Positions 1 through 7,191 are shown, counted from the first letter of the stretch. The stretch is 11,429 bases of DNA from Nitratiruptor sp. (GCA_015494595.1 WGAX01000113.1:1-11429), one strand, 5' to 3'. Notes: a model not told the origin generated them from the letters alone. Translations and numbers: made by a program.

Positions 1-419
1 AAGCTATACTATCCAAAATCATTATAGATATTGGCACTGCTTTTAATAAATGCAAAAAGCCTTGCTACATTTATGCAGAGCTTGATTATATAATTGATGA
101 GTTTAATGTCTTTCGTCCAGATATTGCAATCACCTGTCAAAAAGTAGAAGACTTTATAAGAACTCCCCCAAAAACGGTGGTGGAGATCCTCTCACCCTCC
201 ACTGCTCTCAAAGATACTACCATCAAATTCCAAACCTACCAAAAAGAGGGGGTAGAGCTCTATATGATGGTGGACTACAATCTTAGGCAGGTGAAGCTCT
301 TTAAGCTTATCGATTTTGCATACAAAAAAATCGAAGACAAAGATAGCGGTTCAATGGAATTTGAGGTTGAAGGTTGTACAATTACCCTTCACATCAATAA
401 ATGGTGGGAACAACTTTGA
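1..419 (+). CDS. Uma2 (DUF820) family endonuclease-like protein, C-terminal part, 5' end outside window
   Basis: The frame is open from the left edge (first whole codon at base 3) to a TGA at 417-419, giving 138 visible residues; the true start lies upstream. Two family hallmarks can be read: a PDIAI strand (about bases 117-131) and a VVEILSPST strand (about 177-203). They are followed by a D...K...Y...GV-E-Y region ending in MMVD. This order matches the restriction-endonuclease-like fold of Uma2/DUF820 proteins, where the acidic residues of these strands are thought to form the metal-binding site. Uma2 proteins are putative nucleases, often in many copies in cyanobacteria, and their biological role is poorly known. 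Internal ATG or GTG codons (for example GTG at 177) are not real starts because the conserved PD strand lies before them. A multiheme cytochrome gene follows closely, with no obvious functional link. Confidence 0.8.
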   Translation, partial: AILSKIIIDIGTAFNKCKKPCYIYAELDYIIDEFNVFRPDIAITCQKVEDFIRTPPKTVVEILSPSTALKDTTIKFQTYQKEGVELYMMVDYNLRQVKLFKLIDFAYKKIEDKDSGSMEFEVEGCTITLHINKWWEQL

Positions 420-420
420 A

Positions 421-425
421 AGGAG
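421..425 (+). promoter_or_regulatory. Ribosome binding site that sets the cytochrome start at TTG 431
   Basis: AGGAG lies just after the nuclease stop codon and five bases before TTG at 431. The in-frame ATG at 401 lies upstream of this site and inside the previous gene. The TTG choice is also favoured because it puts a clean signal peptide (MKKLALLLL...) at the N-terminus. Confidence 0.7.
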
Positions 426-430
426 CGACA

Positions 431-1507
431 TTGAAAAAGCTAGCATTACTACTGCTTACAACCTTTGCTTTTGCAAAATTTGCGCCAAACAGCGCATGCA
501 AAGAGTGTCATCCACTCATTTATAAAGAGTATCAAACCAGCCAGCACGCCAATGCTACAATCTTCAAAGATCCAATCCACAAAGCTGTATGGCAAAAAAA
601 TCCTCTGCATAAAAAAGGAGCGTATAAGTGTGCCAAATGCCACACCCCTGCAGCCGATAACTTCAAAGAACTCGTGACTGCTAATGGTATAGGGCCGGAT
701 GAGAACGACACTACCCAGATGGATGCGGTTGCTTGCGCATATTGCCACCGCATCAAAGCCATTAAAGAAGGCAACATCACAAACCACAATATAATTAGCC
801 AAACACCTAAAAAATATTTCGGTACTCTTAAAAGTCACATCAAATCGCCATTTCACCAAATCGATACATCTAACAAAAATTTTCTCCAAGGCAATGTCTG
901 CATGGGATGCCACAGCCACAAAAAGAACAAGTTTGGCCTCAATGTCTGCAGTACCAACGAAAATAAAGAGATCGAAAACAACAATTGCGTCGCTTGCCAT
1001 ATGCCAAAGGTAGAGGGCAGCGTCTCAACACTCAAACAACGAAAAATCCACGCATTTCATGGCTTTGCAGGAGCGCATGTCCATAATGAGAAGCTAGCAA
1101 AATATATAGATATATCTTTTATTCCACATCTAAACGGCTTTAGCATAGCCTTCAACTCTAAAACTCCCCATGCTTTGCTTTTGCATCCAGCAAGAGTGGC
1201 TTTTGTAAAAGTGAGAGTCTTACGCAATGGCAAAGATGTATGGAAGAAAAAAGAGATTTTGGTGCGGGTTTTAGGCAAAGATGGCAAGCCTACTCCCCCT
1301 TGGCTAGCGCAAGAGATTGTCAAAGATACAATGCTTAAAGCCAATGAAAAGAGAGTTTTCGATTACAATTTCAAACTTCAAAAAGGCGATACTATTCAAG
1401 TAGAACTTGGCTATTTGCTAGTGAAACCTAAACTTGCCAAGAAACTAGGGATTGATCCAAAATACAATAAGCCATACATCCTCAAAAAAGCCAGCTTCAC
1501 ATACTAA
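431..1507 (+). CDS. Periplasmic five-heme cytochrome c (cytochrome c-554-like)
   Basis: A 358-residue exported multiheme cytochrome. I chose TTG at 431 because AGGAG sits five bases upstream and the product then begins with a signal peptide (KK, a leucine-rich core, likely cleavage after AFA at residue 15). Five CXXCH heme sites are visible at residues 23-27, 67-71, 102-106, 157-161 and 186-190. The first fits the CxxCHxxxYxxYxxSxHA pattern of cytochrome c-554-type domains. A His-rich HAFHGFAGAH stretch (207-216) may supply distal ligands. The last 140 or so residues have no heme site and look beta-rich, so they may be a separate domain. There is no CXXCK site, which argues against NrfA nitrite reductase. 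Electron transfer or a redox-enzyme role in the periplasm is likely; donor, acceptor and substrate are unknown. Residues 90-94 (DENDT) and 113-117 (EGNIT) are bacterial N-glycosylation sequons. Confidence 0.88.
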   Translation: MKKLALLLLTTFAFAKFAPNSACKECHPLIYKEYQTSQHANATIFKDPIHKAVWQKNPLHKKGAYKCAKCHTPAADNFKELVTANGIGPDENDTTQMDAVACAYCHRIKAIKEGNITNHNIISQTPKKYFGTLKSHIKSPFHQIDTSNKNFLQGNVCMGCHSHKKNKFGLNVCSTNENKEIENNNCVACHMPKVEGSVSTLKQRKIHAFHGFAGAHVHNEKLAKYIDISFIPHLNGFSIAFNSKTPHALLLHPARVAFVKVRVLRNGKDVWKKKEILVRVLGKDGKPTPPWLAQEIVKDTMLKANEKRVFDYNFKLQKGDTIQVELGYLLVKPKLAKKLGIDPKYNKPYILKKASFTY

Positions 1508-1526
1508 GCCTTTTGGCTTAGTTTTT
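1503..1526 (+). terminator. Intrinsic terminator between convergent genes, stem contains both stop codons
   Basis: An 8-bp perfect stem (ACTAAGCC with GGCTTAGT, 1503-1510 and 1515-1522) with a TTTT loop runs into a T-tract ending at 1526. The T-tract is on the plus side, so it mainly ends the cytochrome transcript. The left arm contains the cytochrome stop (TAA 1505-1507). The right arm contains the stop of the opposing thioredoxin gene (TTA 1518-1520). On the minus strand no T-run follows the hairpin, so any action on the thioredoxin transcript would be weaker. Confidence 0.75.
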
Positions 1527-1850
1527 GAAGAAAAGATTGTAGATTTTTGCTATGCGATCTTTCAATATAACCAAACTCACATTGCGCCCCTCCCTTACAA
1601 ACTCTTTACCCTCAAAAAAGATGAGTATCGCTGGGGCGCTAAAGATCTGAAACTCCCCCCCAAGTTCTGGCACATTGGCAATATTGGCGCTAAGCCTCTT
1701 AATCTTTGGAAACTCCTTTGCAAAGAAGCTATCAACTTTTGGCTTTAGTGCATCACATACATTGCAGTTTGGCGCACTTACATACAACAAAGCAGCGTCA
1801 CTACTCTTAATTACTTCGTTAATCTCTTCCAAACTCTTAAGCTCCCTCAT
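1518..1850 (-). CDS. Small thioredoxin-fold protein
   Basis: A 110-residue single-domain thioredoxin-like protein without a signal peptide, so probably cytoplasmic. The redox motif is C29-N-V-C32 in the context SAPNCNVCDALKP, with SAP in place of the usual WC entry. The cis-proline expected opposite the active site is P73 (FSAPAILIF). The length matches classic thioredoxin (about 105-110 residues). The CNVC pair differs from the CGPC of housekeeping thioredoxin, so its redox potential and partners cannot be read from sequence. ATG at 1850 is preceded by a very strong AGGAGG site (1855-1860), and the gene overlaps the end of the helicase gene by 14 bases, so the two are co-transcribed. The coding strand carries a run of seven G (1655-1661), unusual in this AT-rich DNA. 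The stop codon lies within the convergent terminator stem. Confidence 0.85.
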   Translation of the reverse strand: MRELKSLEEINEVIKSSDAALLYVSAPNCNVCDALKPKVDSFFAKEFPKIKRLSANIANVPELGGEFQIFSAPAILIFFEGKEFVREGRNVSLVILKDRIAKIYNLFFKN

Positions 1851-4005
1851 TCCACCTCCTTACTTTTCCTTTTTTTTGCATATATTCGATGAGTTTTGCA
1901 TAGACTTCATTGTGGCTTAGTGTCTGGCTGTCACCTATACAGATGAGCTTGCGCTTTGCGCGCGTCAGTGCTACATTGAGGCGCCTAAAATCTTGCAAAA
2001 AGCCAATCTCTCCTCTCTCATTTGATCGCACAAAGCTAATTATGATAATTTCTTTTTCTCTTCCTTGAAAGCCATCCACACTCTTAATCTCAAACACCCT
2101 CTCTTGGCTATCCAAGAGCTTTTTAAGCAGTTTTACCTGCGCTGCATAGGGTGTGATGATGCCAATGTTCTCAACTTTCGCTCCCATCTCCATAAGCTCC
2201 TCTACCAAAGTCTGCACAATTTTTGCCTCTTTTTCATTCTCATAACTTGTACTTCTATCTGGCAATCTCTCATATGCCTCCATACCCCGAGTATCTACAA
2301 ACACTACCGGCGTCTCATCCAAAATATCGCAAAATCTACTTGGCTTTTGCAGTCCCAAATCGGCAATAGTATGATTTTTGACGCTTTCATCTGCAATAAG
2401 CTTACCATCATAAAACATCTCATTGGAAAATCCCATAATTTTTTGATTCATTCTATACTGAATACGCAGCATCTGGGAGAGTTTAGGGTATCTATTTATA
2501 AGATCTTCAAAAAGCGATTTTTTGAGCTCTTTCGTATCGCTTACCACAGTTGGAGGCAGCTGCTTATGATCGCCAGCAATCACAAAGCGCTTGGCATGCA
2601 TAATTGGAATGAGTGTAGAGGGAATTACTTGCTGGCTCCCCTCATCAATTACTGCTACATCAAACTCATGATCTTTCAAAACCTCACTCATTATCATCCC
2701 ATTAGTTGAGAGCACCACATCTGCACTCTCTATTATCTTTCTATAAGCATCCTCCTCTTGGCTTTTTAAAGATTTAACCAAAGCCTCTATTTTATTATCA
2801 TACTTAATCCACTTTGCCATAGACTGCATCGTAGCCACGCTAATACCTCGCATACTCTTGCCCCTCGCAGCAAGGGTAGTGATGCGATCTCTGCTCATTC
2901 CTCTAGCCCTAGCTTGTGTGGGTTTGGAGTATTTATCCCTCTCTTTTACAAGCAAACCTACCTCTTCCCACCCTTTTCTAATAGCCTCAGCCTCTAAACT
3001 TTTGGCATACTTTGCGTGGATGCTAAACTCCTCCAACTCATACAAAATTCTTGCAGGATGTCCCACTCGCACAAGAGTTAATTCATACTTAGCAAGACGC
3101 TGGAGCATATTGTCCACTGCTGTATTGGAATCGGCTGTGGCTAAGACTTTGTTGCCTCTTTTAACCTCTTGCACAATAAGCTCAATAAGCGTAGAGGTTT
3201 TGCCAGTACCTGGAGGCCCATGAATTAAAAAAGCTTCACTCCCAAGAGCTAAAGATACAGCATCTTTTTGCGTAGGATTTAGCTTAGTAACAGGAGTAAC
3301 ATCTGTTTTTAACGCCCCCTTTGGCTCCCAGATACCAAGAGCAATATTGCGCAGGCGCCTTTTATGATTTGTGGCATGGCGAAGAAGCTGCAAGTTTTCT
3401 TCCATTCTTTTGAATGTTACATCATTAACATACAGATCAATCCTAATGCCTTGCGTATAGACCCATTTAGGTGGACGCTCCTCGAAGGCTACTGTAATAA
3501 AATTTCTTCTTACTTCACTTACAGTGCCTACCAAATCACTTTTTAAAGGCTCACCTCGAGAGATAAGCACAATATCGCCTGAAGTTATCTCTGTATCGAT
3601 AATGCGGCTGCGCCCAAATTTGACAAAGTAGAGATTAAGTCTGGATGGCTCTTTGGTGCCTTTGAGATCTAAAATAGCTCTGCCATAGATTTCACGCTCA
3701 ATCCCGCTTATTGATTTAATTTCACTCATAGTTGCAGCAATTTCAGCTCTGCGCTCTTCATCTATCAAGTAGCTAAATCTACTTACAAACTCATCAATTG
3801 CAATAATTTCTGCCTCTTCCTCACCAGATGCAAAAAGAGATCTGTCAATTTTGGTTTTGACTCGCTTTTTGAGGCAAACGAGTGTTTTGCCATTGGCGTG
3901 GTAGGTTTTTTTGATGTCTGCAAGTTTTATTTTAAGGCGTCTAAGTGCCTTTTGGAGTTCGATTCCTTCAACAACTTTTGGTACAATGAAACAGGCCAAA
4001 GCCAC
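1837..4005 (-). CDS. IGHMBP2/Upf1-like superfamily 1 (SF1B) DNA/RNA helicase
   Basis: A 722-residue ATP-dependent helicase. Motifs in order: Q-motif LNPTQKDAV (242-250), Walker A GPPGTGKT (263-270), motif Ia around ADSNTAVDNM (291-300), motif II DEGSQ (454-458), motif III GDHKQLPP (478-485), motif IV QYRMN (516-520), motif V SVDGFQGREKE (642-652) and motif VI NVALTRAKRK (677-686). Residues 130-200 look like a beta-rich accessory domain placed before the motor, as in IGHMBP2/Upf1 relatives, and a charged insertion lies at about 340-425. Motif II has Gly where the family usually has Ala (DEAxQ). The role is probably nucleic-acid unwinding in repair, replication or RNA handling; the substrate is unknown. 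The start is uncertain. GTG at 4005 opens the frame, but AAGGG (4005-4009) is better placed for TTG at 3999, giving 720 residues. An A8 run lies in codons near 710-712. The gene is co-transcribed with the thioredoxin. Confidence 0.9.
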   Translation of the reverse strand: MALACFIVPKVVEGIELQKALRRLKIKLADIKKTYHANGKTLVCLKKRVKTKIDRSLFASGEEEAEIIAIDEFVSRFSYLIDEERRAEIAATMSEIKSISGIEREIYGRAILDLKGTKEPSRLNLYFVKFGRSRIIDTEITSGDIVLISRGEPLKSDLVGTVSEVRRNFITVAFEERPPKWVYTQGIRIDLYVNDVTFKRMEENLQLLRHATNHKRRLRNIALGIWEPKGALKTDVTPVTKLNPTQKDAVSLALGSEAFLIHGPPGTGKTSTLIELIVQEVKRGNKVLATADSNTAVDNMLQRLAKYELTLVRVGHPARILYELEEFSIHAKYAKSLEAEAIRKGWEEVGLLVKERDKYSKPTQARARGMSRDRITTLAARGKSMRGISVATMQSMAKWIKYDNKIEALVKSLKSQEEDAYRKIIESADVVLSTNGMIMSEVLKDHEFDVAVIDEGSQQVIPSTLIPIMHAKRFVIAGDHKQLPPTVVSDTKELKKSLFEDLINRYPKLSQMLRIQYRMNQKIMGFSNEMFYDGKLIADESVKNHTIADLGLQKPSRFCDILDETPVVFVDTRGMEAYERLPDRSTSYENEKEAKIVQTLVEELMEMGAKVENIGIITPYAAQVKLLKKLLDSQERVFEIKSVDGFQGREKEIIIISFVRSNERGEIGFLQDFRRLNVALTRAKRKLICIGDSQTLSHNEVYAKLIEYMQKKGKVRRWNEGA
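1855..1860 (-). promoter_or_regulatory. Strong ribosome binding site for the thioredoxin gene
   Basis: AGGAGG on the minus strand, four bases before ATG at 1850, lies within the last codons of the helicase gene. It is the best Shine-Dalgarno match in the window and suggests the thioredoxin is translated efficiently from the shared message. Confidence 0.7.
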
Positions 4006-4043
4006 CCTTTATTTTTTAGCTAATTTTATCACAAAGGTTACAA
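4006..4043. promoter_or_regulatory. Short divergent intergenic region between helicase and EI24 genes
   Basis: Only 38 bases separate two divergent starts, so any promoters here must overlap each other or reach into the genes. The segment is very AT-rich. On the minus strand a TAAAAT-like -10 candidate lies about 20-25 bases before the helicase start. On the plus strand TAATTTTAT is a possible -10, and AAAGG (4033-4037) is the ribosome site six bases before ATG 4044. No convincing -35 was seen, as is common in Campylobacterota. The promoter assignment is inference. Confidence 0.35.
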
Positions 4044-4793
4044 ATGCAAAAAAACATTTTTATTGTAGCTTTAGAGGATTTTCTTACAAAAAAGTTTTTG
4101 GCAATCACTTTTGGACCCTTTATCATCACCTTTATACTTTTTGGCATGCTCCTATATGGCTCAGCCTCACAGATTTTAGATATGCTTACTGCACTTGCAC
4201 AAAATCCTGATGCCATCAACAATCCTACTGTTGCTGAATTTGCCAAAGAGCACAACTGGCTGGCTGCCATCGTATCAAGTACTATCTTCCACTACCTTGC
4301 AGGCGCACTGCTTACCATAATTGGTACACTTTTGGCAGTCTTGCTCTCTACTGCTATGGCGACAATGGTTATGGGGTTTTTCATCCCAACAGTTATCAAA
4401 GAGATTCATAAGCGTCACTACATCAACATTCCTCTTGAGGGAGGGCTTGGTATTGGTGAATATATCTGGCTAATGGCTGTTACCCTGTTAAAAGCTCTAG
4501 GCATCTTTTTACTTACAATTGTGCTCTACTTTATCCCCTTACTCAATGCCGTTGCCATAAATATTCCATTTTACTATCTTTTCCATTCACTCAATGTCTT
4601 AGATGTAGGTGGAGAGATTTTTAAAAAAGATGAGTTATTGCAACTTTTAAAAAAGCATCGCCCAAAAATTATGTCAACAACTCTTATCTTGTATCTTATA
4701 ACATTAATACCTTTTGCAGGTATGCTTTTGCAGGTCTATTTCGTCTCAGTTTTAGCACATCTGTTTTTTAGGATAAAGGCTAAATCTTTTTAA
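4044..4793 (+). CDS. EI24/CysZ-like integral membrane protein
   Basis: A 249-residue polytopic inner-membrane protein resembling the EI24 domain family, which includes the bacterial sulfate transporter CysZ. Hydrophobic segments are visible at about residues 18-40, 84-113, 142-176 and 211-243. A short amphipathic N-terminus and a polar loop (50-72) separate the first two. The stretch after the second segment, with GFFIPTVIKEIHKRHY, and the later FHSLNVLDVGG region fit EI24 proteins of Campylobacterota. ATG 4044 has AAAGG six bases upstream. The gene stands alone on the plus strand between a divergent helicase gene and a convergent glycosylation operon, so context gives no hint of its substrate. 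Sulfate uptake is possible, but no cys genes are nearby, so I do not assign CysZ. Confidence 0.75.
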   Translation: MQKNIFIVALEDFLTKKFLAITFGPFIITFILFGMLLYGSASQILDMLTALAQNPDAINNPTVAEFAKEHNWLAAIVSSTIFHYLAGALLTIIGTLLAVLLSTAMATMVMGFFIPTVIKEIHKRHYINIPLEGGLGIGEYIWLMAVTLLKALGIFLLTIVLYFIPLLNAVAINIPFYYLFHSLNVLDVGGEIFKKDELLQLLKKHRPKIMSTTLILYLITLIPFAGMLLQVYFVSVLAHLFFRIKAKSF

Positions 4794-4802
4794 ATACCAG
4801 TA

Positions 4803-6107
4803 TTATGAAGTCTTTTTATCCATAATCGCTTTAAATGTTTTAATAATAATCACAAAATCCATCCATAAAGACCAGTTATAGACATACCATCGATCAATTG
4901 CAACTCTTCTTTCAAAGCTCAAAGCATTACGTCCAAGCACTTGCCATAACCCTGTTATACCAGGTTTTACAGAGAGGATTATCTCTTTATCCACATCAAA
5001 ATCATCTAACTCATGCTCTAGATAAGGCCTTGGCCCCACTAAACTCATCTCTCCTCTTAAAACATTTATAAGTTGAGGTAACTCATCAAGAGAGAATCTA
5101 CGAAGAAACTTACCAAACCTTGTAACTCTAGGATCGTTTGGAAGTTTTTTGTAGGTTTGCCAGTAGATTTTATATCTTGGATTATTTTGCAAAAACTGCT
5201 CTAAAATCTCTTCACTATTGTTATACATCGTTTGAAATTTTAAAATATAGAAAACTTTTCCATCTTTACCAAGCCTCTTTTGGCGAAAAAAAAGAGGAAT
5301 ATCTGGCTCAAAAATCTTCTTCATAACTACCAATAAACCTACTAAAGGAAGCGTAATTATAAAAATAGTAAACGCACTACCTCGATCTACAACATTTTTC
5401 AGCACCATATTTTTTTTGCTCTGTAAACGGTTAGTAAGCAGCACTAAGTTGCTACTATTATTAAAATATTCAAAAATTTGGGATTGAGCAAGATTAAAAT
5501 CCTCTACAGTTGGAATAAAGTATATCTCATGATGCTTACAAATCTCTTCACGCAGTTTTACTTGCAAAAAGGAAAGCGAAAAAGCTTTTGAATCTATAAA
5601 AAGGGTATCGCTATTATCCTTTGATTTGACATATCCTACATAGTAGTTATTAAACACACTCTTTTGTAAACGATCATCTCTGCCAAGTAACTTAGCCTCT
5701 TTTTTCCATAAACCTAACCAAAAGAGAAATCTTTTTACTATACGCTTTTGCAAAGGGATAATTAATGCCATAAAAATAAAACTCATTACCACTATGTAAC
5801 GAGAAAAATTATCTACAGTTTTTGTAATGGCTAAATAGCTTAATACCAACAATAAAGATAAAAAAAGAGTATAAAGTATGATTTTAAACTCTTGCCAAAA
5901 ATCAAACCTATAGCGATAAAGCCCTTCATAAACAAAAAGCAAAAGAGGCAAATAAAACGGAAAAAAAAAGATATAGCGGTTTAGAGGTATATCATTTACC
6001 CCTATCAAGATCTCTCTACTCTCATACGCCATAACAATAGCGCTCACAATAGCCATACCATCAGCCATGAAAAGAAGTAAAGCATTTATATATTTAACAA
6101 ACCTCAT
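4803..6107 (-). CDS. WbaP-like long polyprenyl-phosphate phosphoglycosyl transferase
   Basis: A 434-residue membrane enzyme expected to transfer a sugar phosphate from a UDP-sugar to undecaprenyl phosphate, starting glycan assembly. The N-terminus has about four membrane segments (6-28, 44-63, 75-95, 102-120). A cytoplasmic middle region (about 135-240) corresponds to the nucleotide-binding-like domain of this family but lacks a clear glycine-rich loop. The catalytic domain begins with the membrane re-entrant helix (about 243-265). It shows KFQTM (290-294), the DE dyad in SLDELPQL (D341, E342), SLVGPRP (355-361), KPGITGLWQVLGR (381-393) and WYVYNWSLWMD (407-417). In the PglC/WbaP superfamily the Asp of the dyad forms the phosphosugar intermediate. 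The sugar is not readable; galactose or an N-acetylhexosamine is plausible given the nearby galE. It is the last gene of the operon and its start overlaps the GT4 gene by 14 bases with no clear ribosome site. A T9 run in the coding strand (5961-5969) covers codons 46-48. Confidence 0.88.
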   Translation of the reverse strand: MRFVKYINALLLFMADGMAIVSAIVMAYESREILIGVNDIPLNRYIFFFPFYLPLLLFVYEGLYRYRFDFWQEFKIILYTLFLSLLLVLSYLAITKTVDNFSRYIVVMSFIFMALIIPLQKRIVKRFLFWLGLWKKEAKLLGRDDRLQKSVFNNYYVGYVKSKDNSDTLFIDSKAFSLSFLQVKLREEICKHHEIYFIPTVEDFNLAQSQIFEYFNNSSNLVLLTNRLQSKKNMVLKNVVDRGSAFTIFIITLPLVGLLVVMKKIFEPDIPLFFRQKRLGKDGKVFYILKFQTMYNNSEEILEQFLQNNPRYKIYWQTYKKLPNDPRVTRFGKFLRRFSLDELPQLINVLRGEMSLVGPRPYLEHELDDFDVDKEIILSVKPGITGLWQVLGRNALSFERRVAIDRWYVYNWSLWMDFVIIIKTFKAIMDKKTS

Positions 6108-7191
6108 TTATAACTTTTATAAATTTCTTTCTAAAATTCTCTTTATCAAATTGTATCGCACTCTGGATTAGTTTTTGATAATCAAAACTTTTTTGCTCAA
6201 AACTCTTTACTGCCTCTATAACTGCTTTACTATCTTGGGAAAAAAACTTCACCCCACACTCATCACACACAATATCTATTGCTCCGCACTTCCCATAAGC
6301 AATTACAGGTGTACCAGCAGCTAGAGCTTCAGCCATCACGATACCAAAATCCTCTAATGCTGCATAAACAAAAGCCTTAGCCTTTTGCATATAGCTCTTT
6401 ACCACCTCATCTGATTGGTAGCCCAAAATGGTGATATTGTCTTTTGCAATACTCTTGATGCTCTCTAGTTCTTCACCAGTTCCTATAACAATGAGCTTTT
6501 TTTGTGGCATTTGATTAAAGGCTTCTACGATGAGTTTAGTCTTTTTATATGGTACAAGCCTTGAGAGCGTGAGGTAAAAATCCTCCTTTTCCACTTCTTC
6601 AGGCTTAAAGCGTTTCACATCAACTGGAGGATGAATGAGATAGCTCTTTTTGCCATAGATTCTCTCGATCCTTTTAGCCACACAGCGAGAATTTGCGATA
6701 AATACATCTACATTGTCACTTTTCTTGTCCCAATGGCGGATGTAGGCCAAAGTGAGCTTGACAATCTGCTTTTTAATAGGTGGTAAATTCTTTGTATACT
6801 CCTCATACAGATCCCAAGCATAGCGAATAGGTGTGTGGCAGTAGCAGATATGTTTTTGGTTTTTGTGGGTTTTTACCCCTTTTGCGAAAGCCCAAGATGA
6901 GCTAATGATAAGATCATACTCATTTAGATCCAGACTCTGGATAGCTTTTGGAAAAAGTGGCAGGTAGTTGCGAAAATGCTTTTTGGCAAATGGAAGATGC
7001 TGGATAAATGTAGTGGTAGCTCTTTTACCTTGTAATATCTCTTGACGATCCTGAAGCGAGAGAAAATCAACCAGACTGAAAATGTCTGCATCGGGGAAAA
7101 GAGCAAGGATCTCTTGCAAAACCCTCTCGGCTCCCCCTCTTGTCACCAACCAATCATGAACGACAGCAACCTTTATAGCCTCTTCTCCCAC
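6094..7191 (-). CDS. Family 4 glycosyltransferase (GT-B fold, WbaZ-like)
   Basis: A cytoplasmic glycosyltransferase of about 360 residues, probably adding a sugar from a nucleotide donor to the lipid-linked glycan. The N-terminal domain shows VAVVHDWLVTRGGAERV (8-24) and CYCHTPIRYAWDLYEEY (116-132), typical of WbaZ-like GT4 enzymes, many of which are mannosyltransferases. The C-terminal donor-binding domain has LSRLVPYKK (209-217), GTGEE (237-241) and the retaining EX7E signature E280-DFGIVMA-E288, then AAGTPVIAYG (291-300). The donor sugar cannot be told. The start is doubtful. GTG 7191 is the first possible codon (a TGA precedes it) but has no ribosome site, whereas GGAG (7185-7188) sits eight bases before ATA at 7176. 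Homologues usually begin right there as M-K/R-V-A. The frame overlaps the end of galE by 19 bases with the GTG start. Translational coupling to galE is likely. Confidence 0.88.
   Translation of the reverse strand: MGEEAIKVAVVHDWLVTRGGAERVLQEILALFPDADIFSLVDFLSLQDRQEILQGKRATTTFIQHLPFAKKHFRNYLPLFPKAIQSLDLNEYDLIISSSWAFAKGVKTHKNQKHICYCHTPIRYAWDLYEEYTKNLPPIKKQIVKLTLAYIRHWDKKSDNVDVFIANSRCVAKRIERIYGKKSYLIHPPVDVKRFKPEEVEKEDFYLTLSRLVPYKKTKLIVEAFNQMPQKKLIVIGTGEELESIKSIAKDNITILGYQSDEVVKSYMQKAKAFVYAALEDFGIVMAEALAAGTPVIAYGKCGAIDIVCDECGVKFFSQDSKAVIEAVKSFEQKSFDYQKLIQSAIQFDKENFRKKFIKVINEVC

Noticed and set aside
449..1000. Long open frame on the minus strand opposite the cytochrome gene
   Set aside because: It lies wholly antisense to five well-formed CXXCH motifs; its product shows no domain and looks like a shadow of the real codons.
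431..1507. Cytochrome as NrfA nitrite reductase because it has five hemes
   Set aside because: NrfA has a CXXCK (or otherwise distinctive) catalytic heme and is longer; all five sites here are plain CXXCH and the C-terminal part does not resemble NrfA.
2065..2709. 214-residue open frame on the plus strand inside the helicase gene
   Set aside because: The opposite strand carries ordered helicase motifs through this stretch; the plus product has no recognisable domain.
4044..4793. Assignment of the EI24-like protein as the sulfate transporter CysZ
   Set aside because: The resemblance is at domain-family level only and no sulfate assimilation genes are nearby.
4793..4804. Palindrome AATACCAGTATT between the EI24 gene and the glycosylation operon
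   Set aside because: The stem is only 5 AT-rich pairs with a two-base loop and no T-tract directly after it on either strand; too weak to call a terminator or operator.
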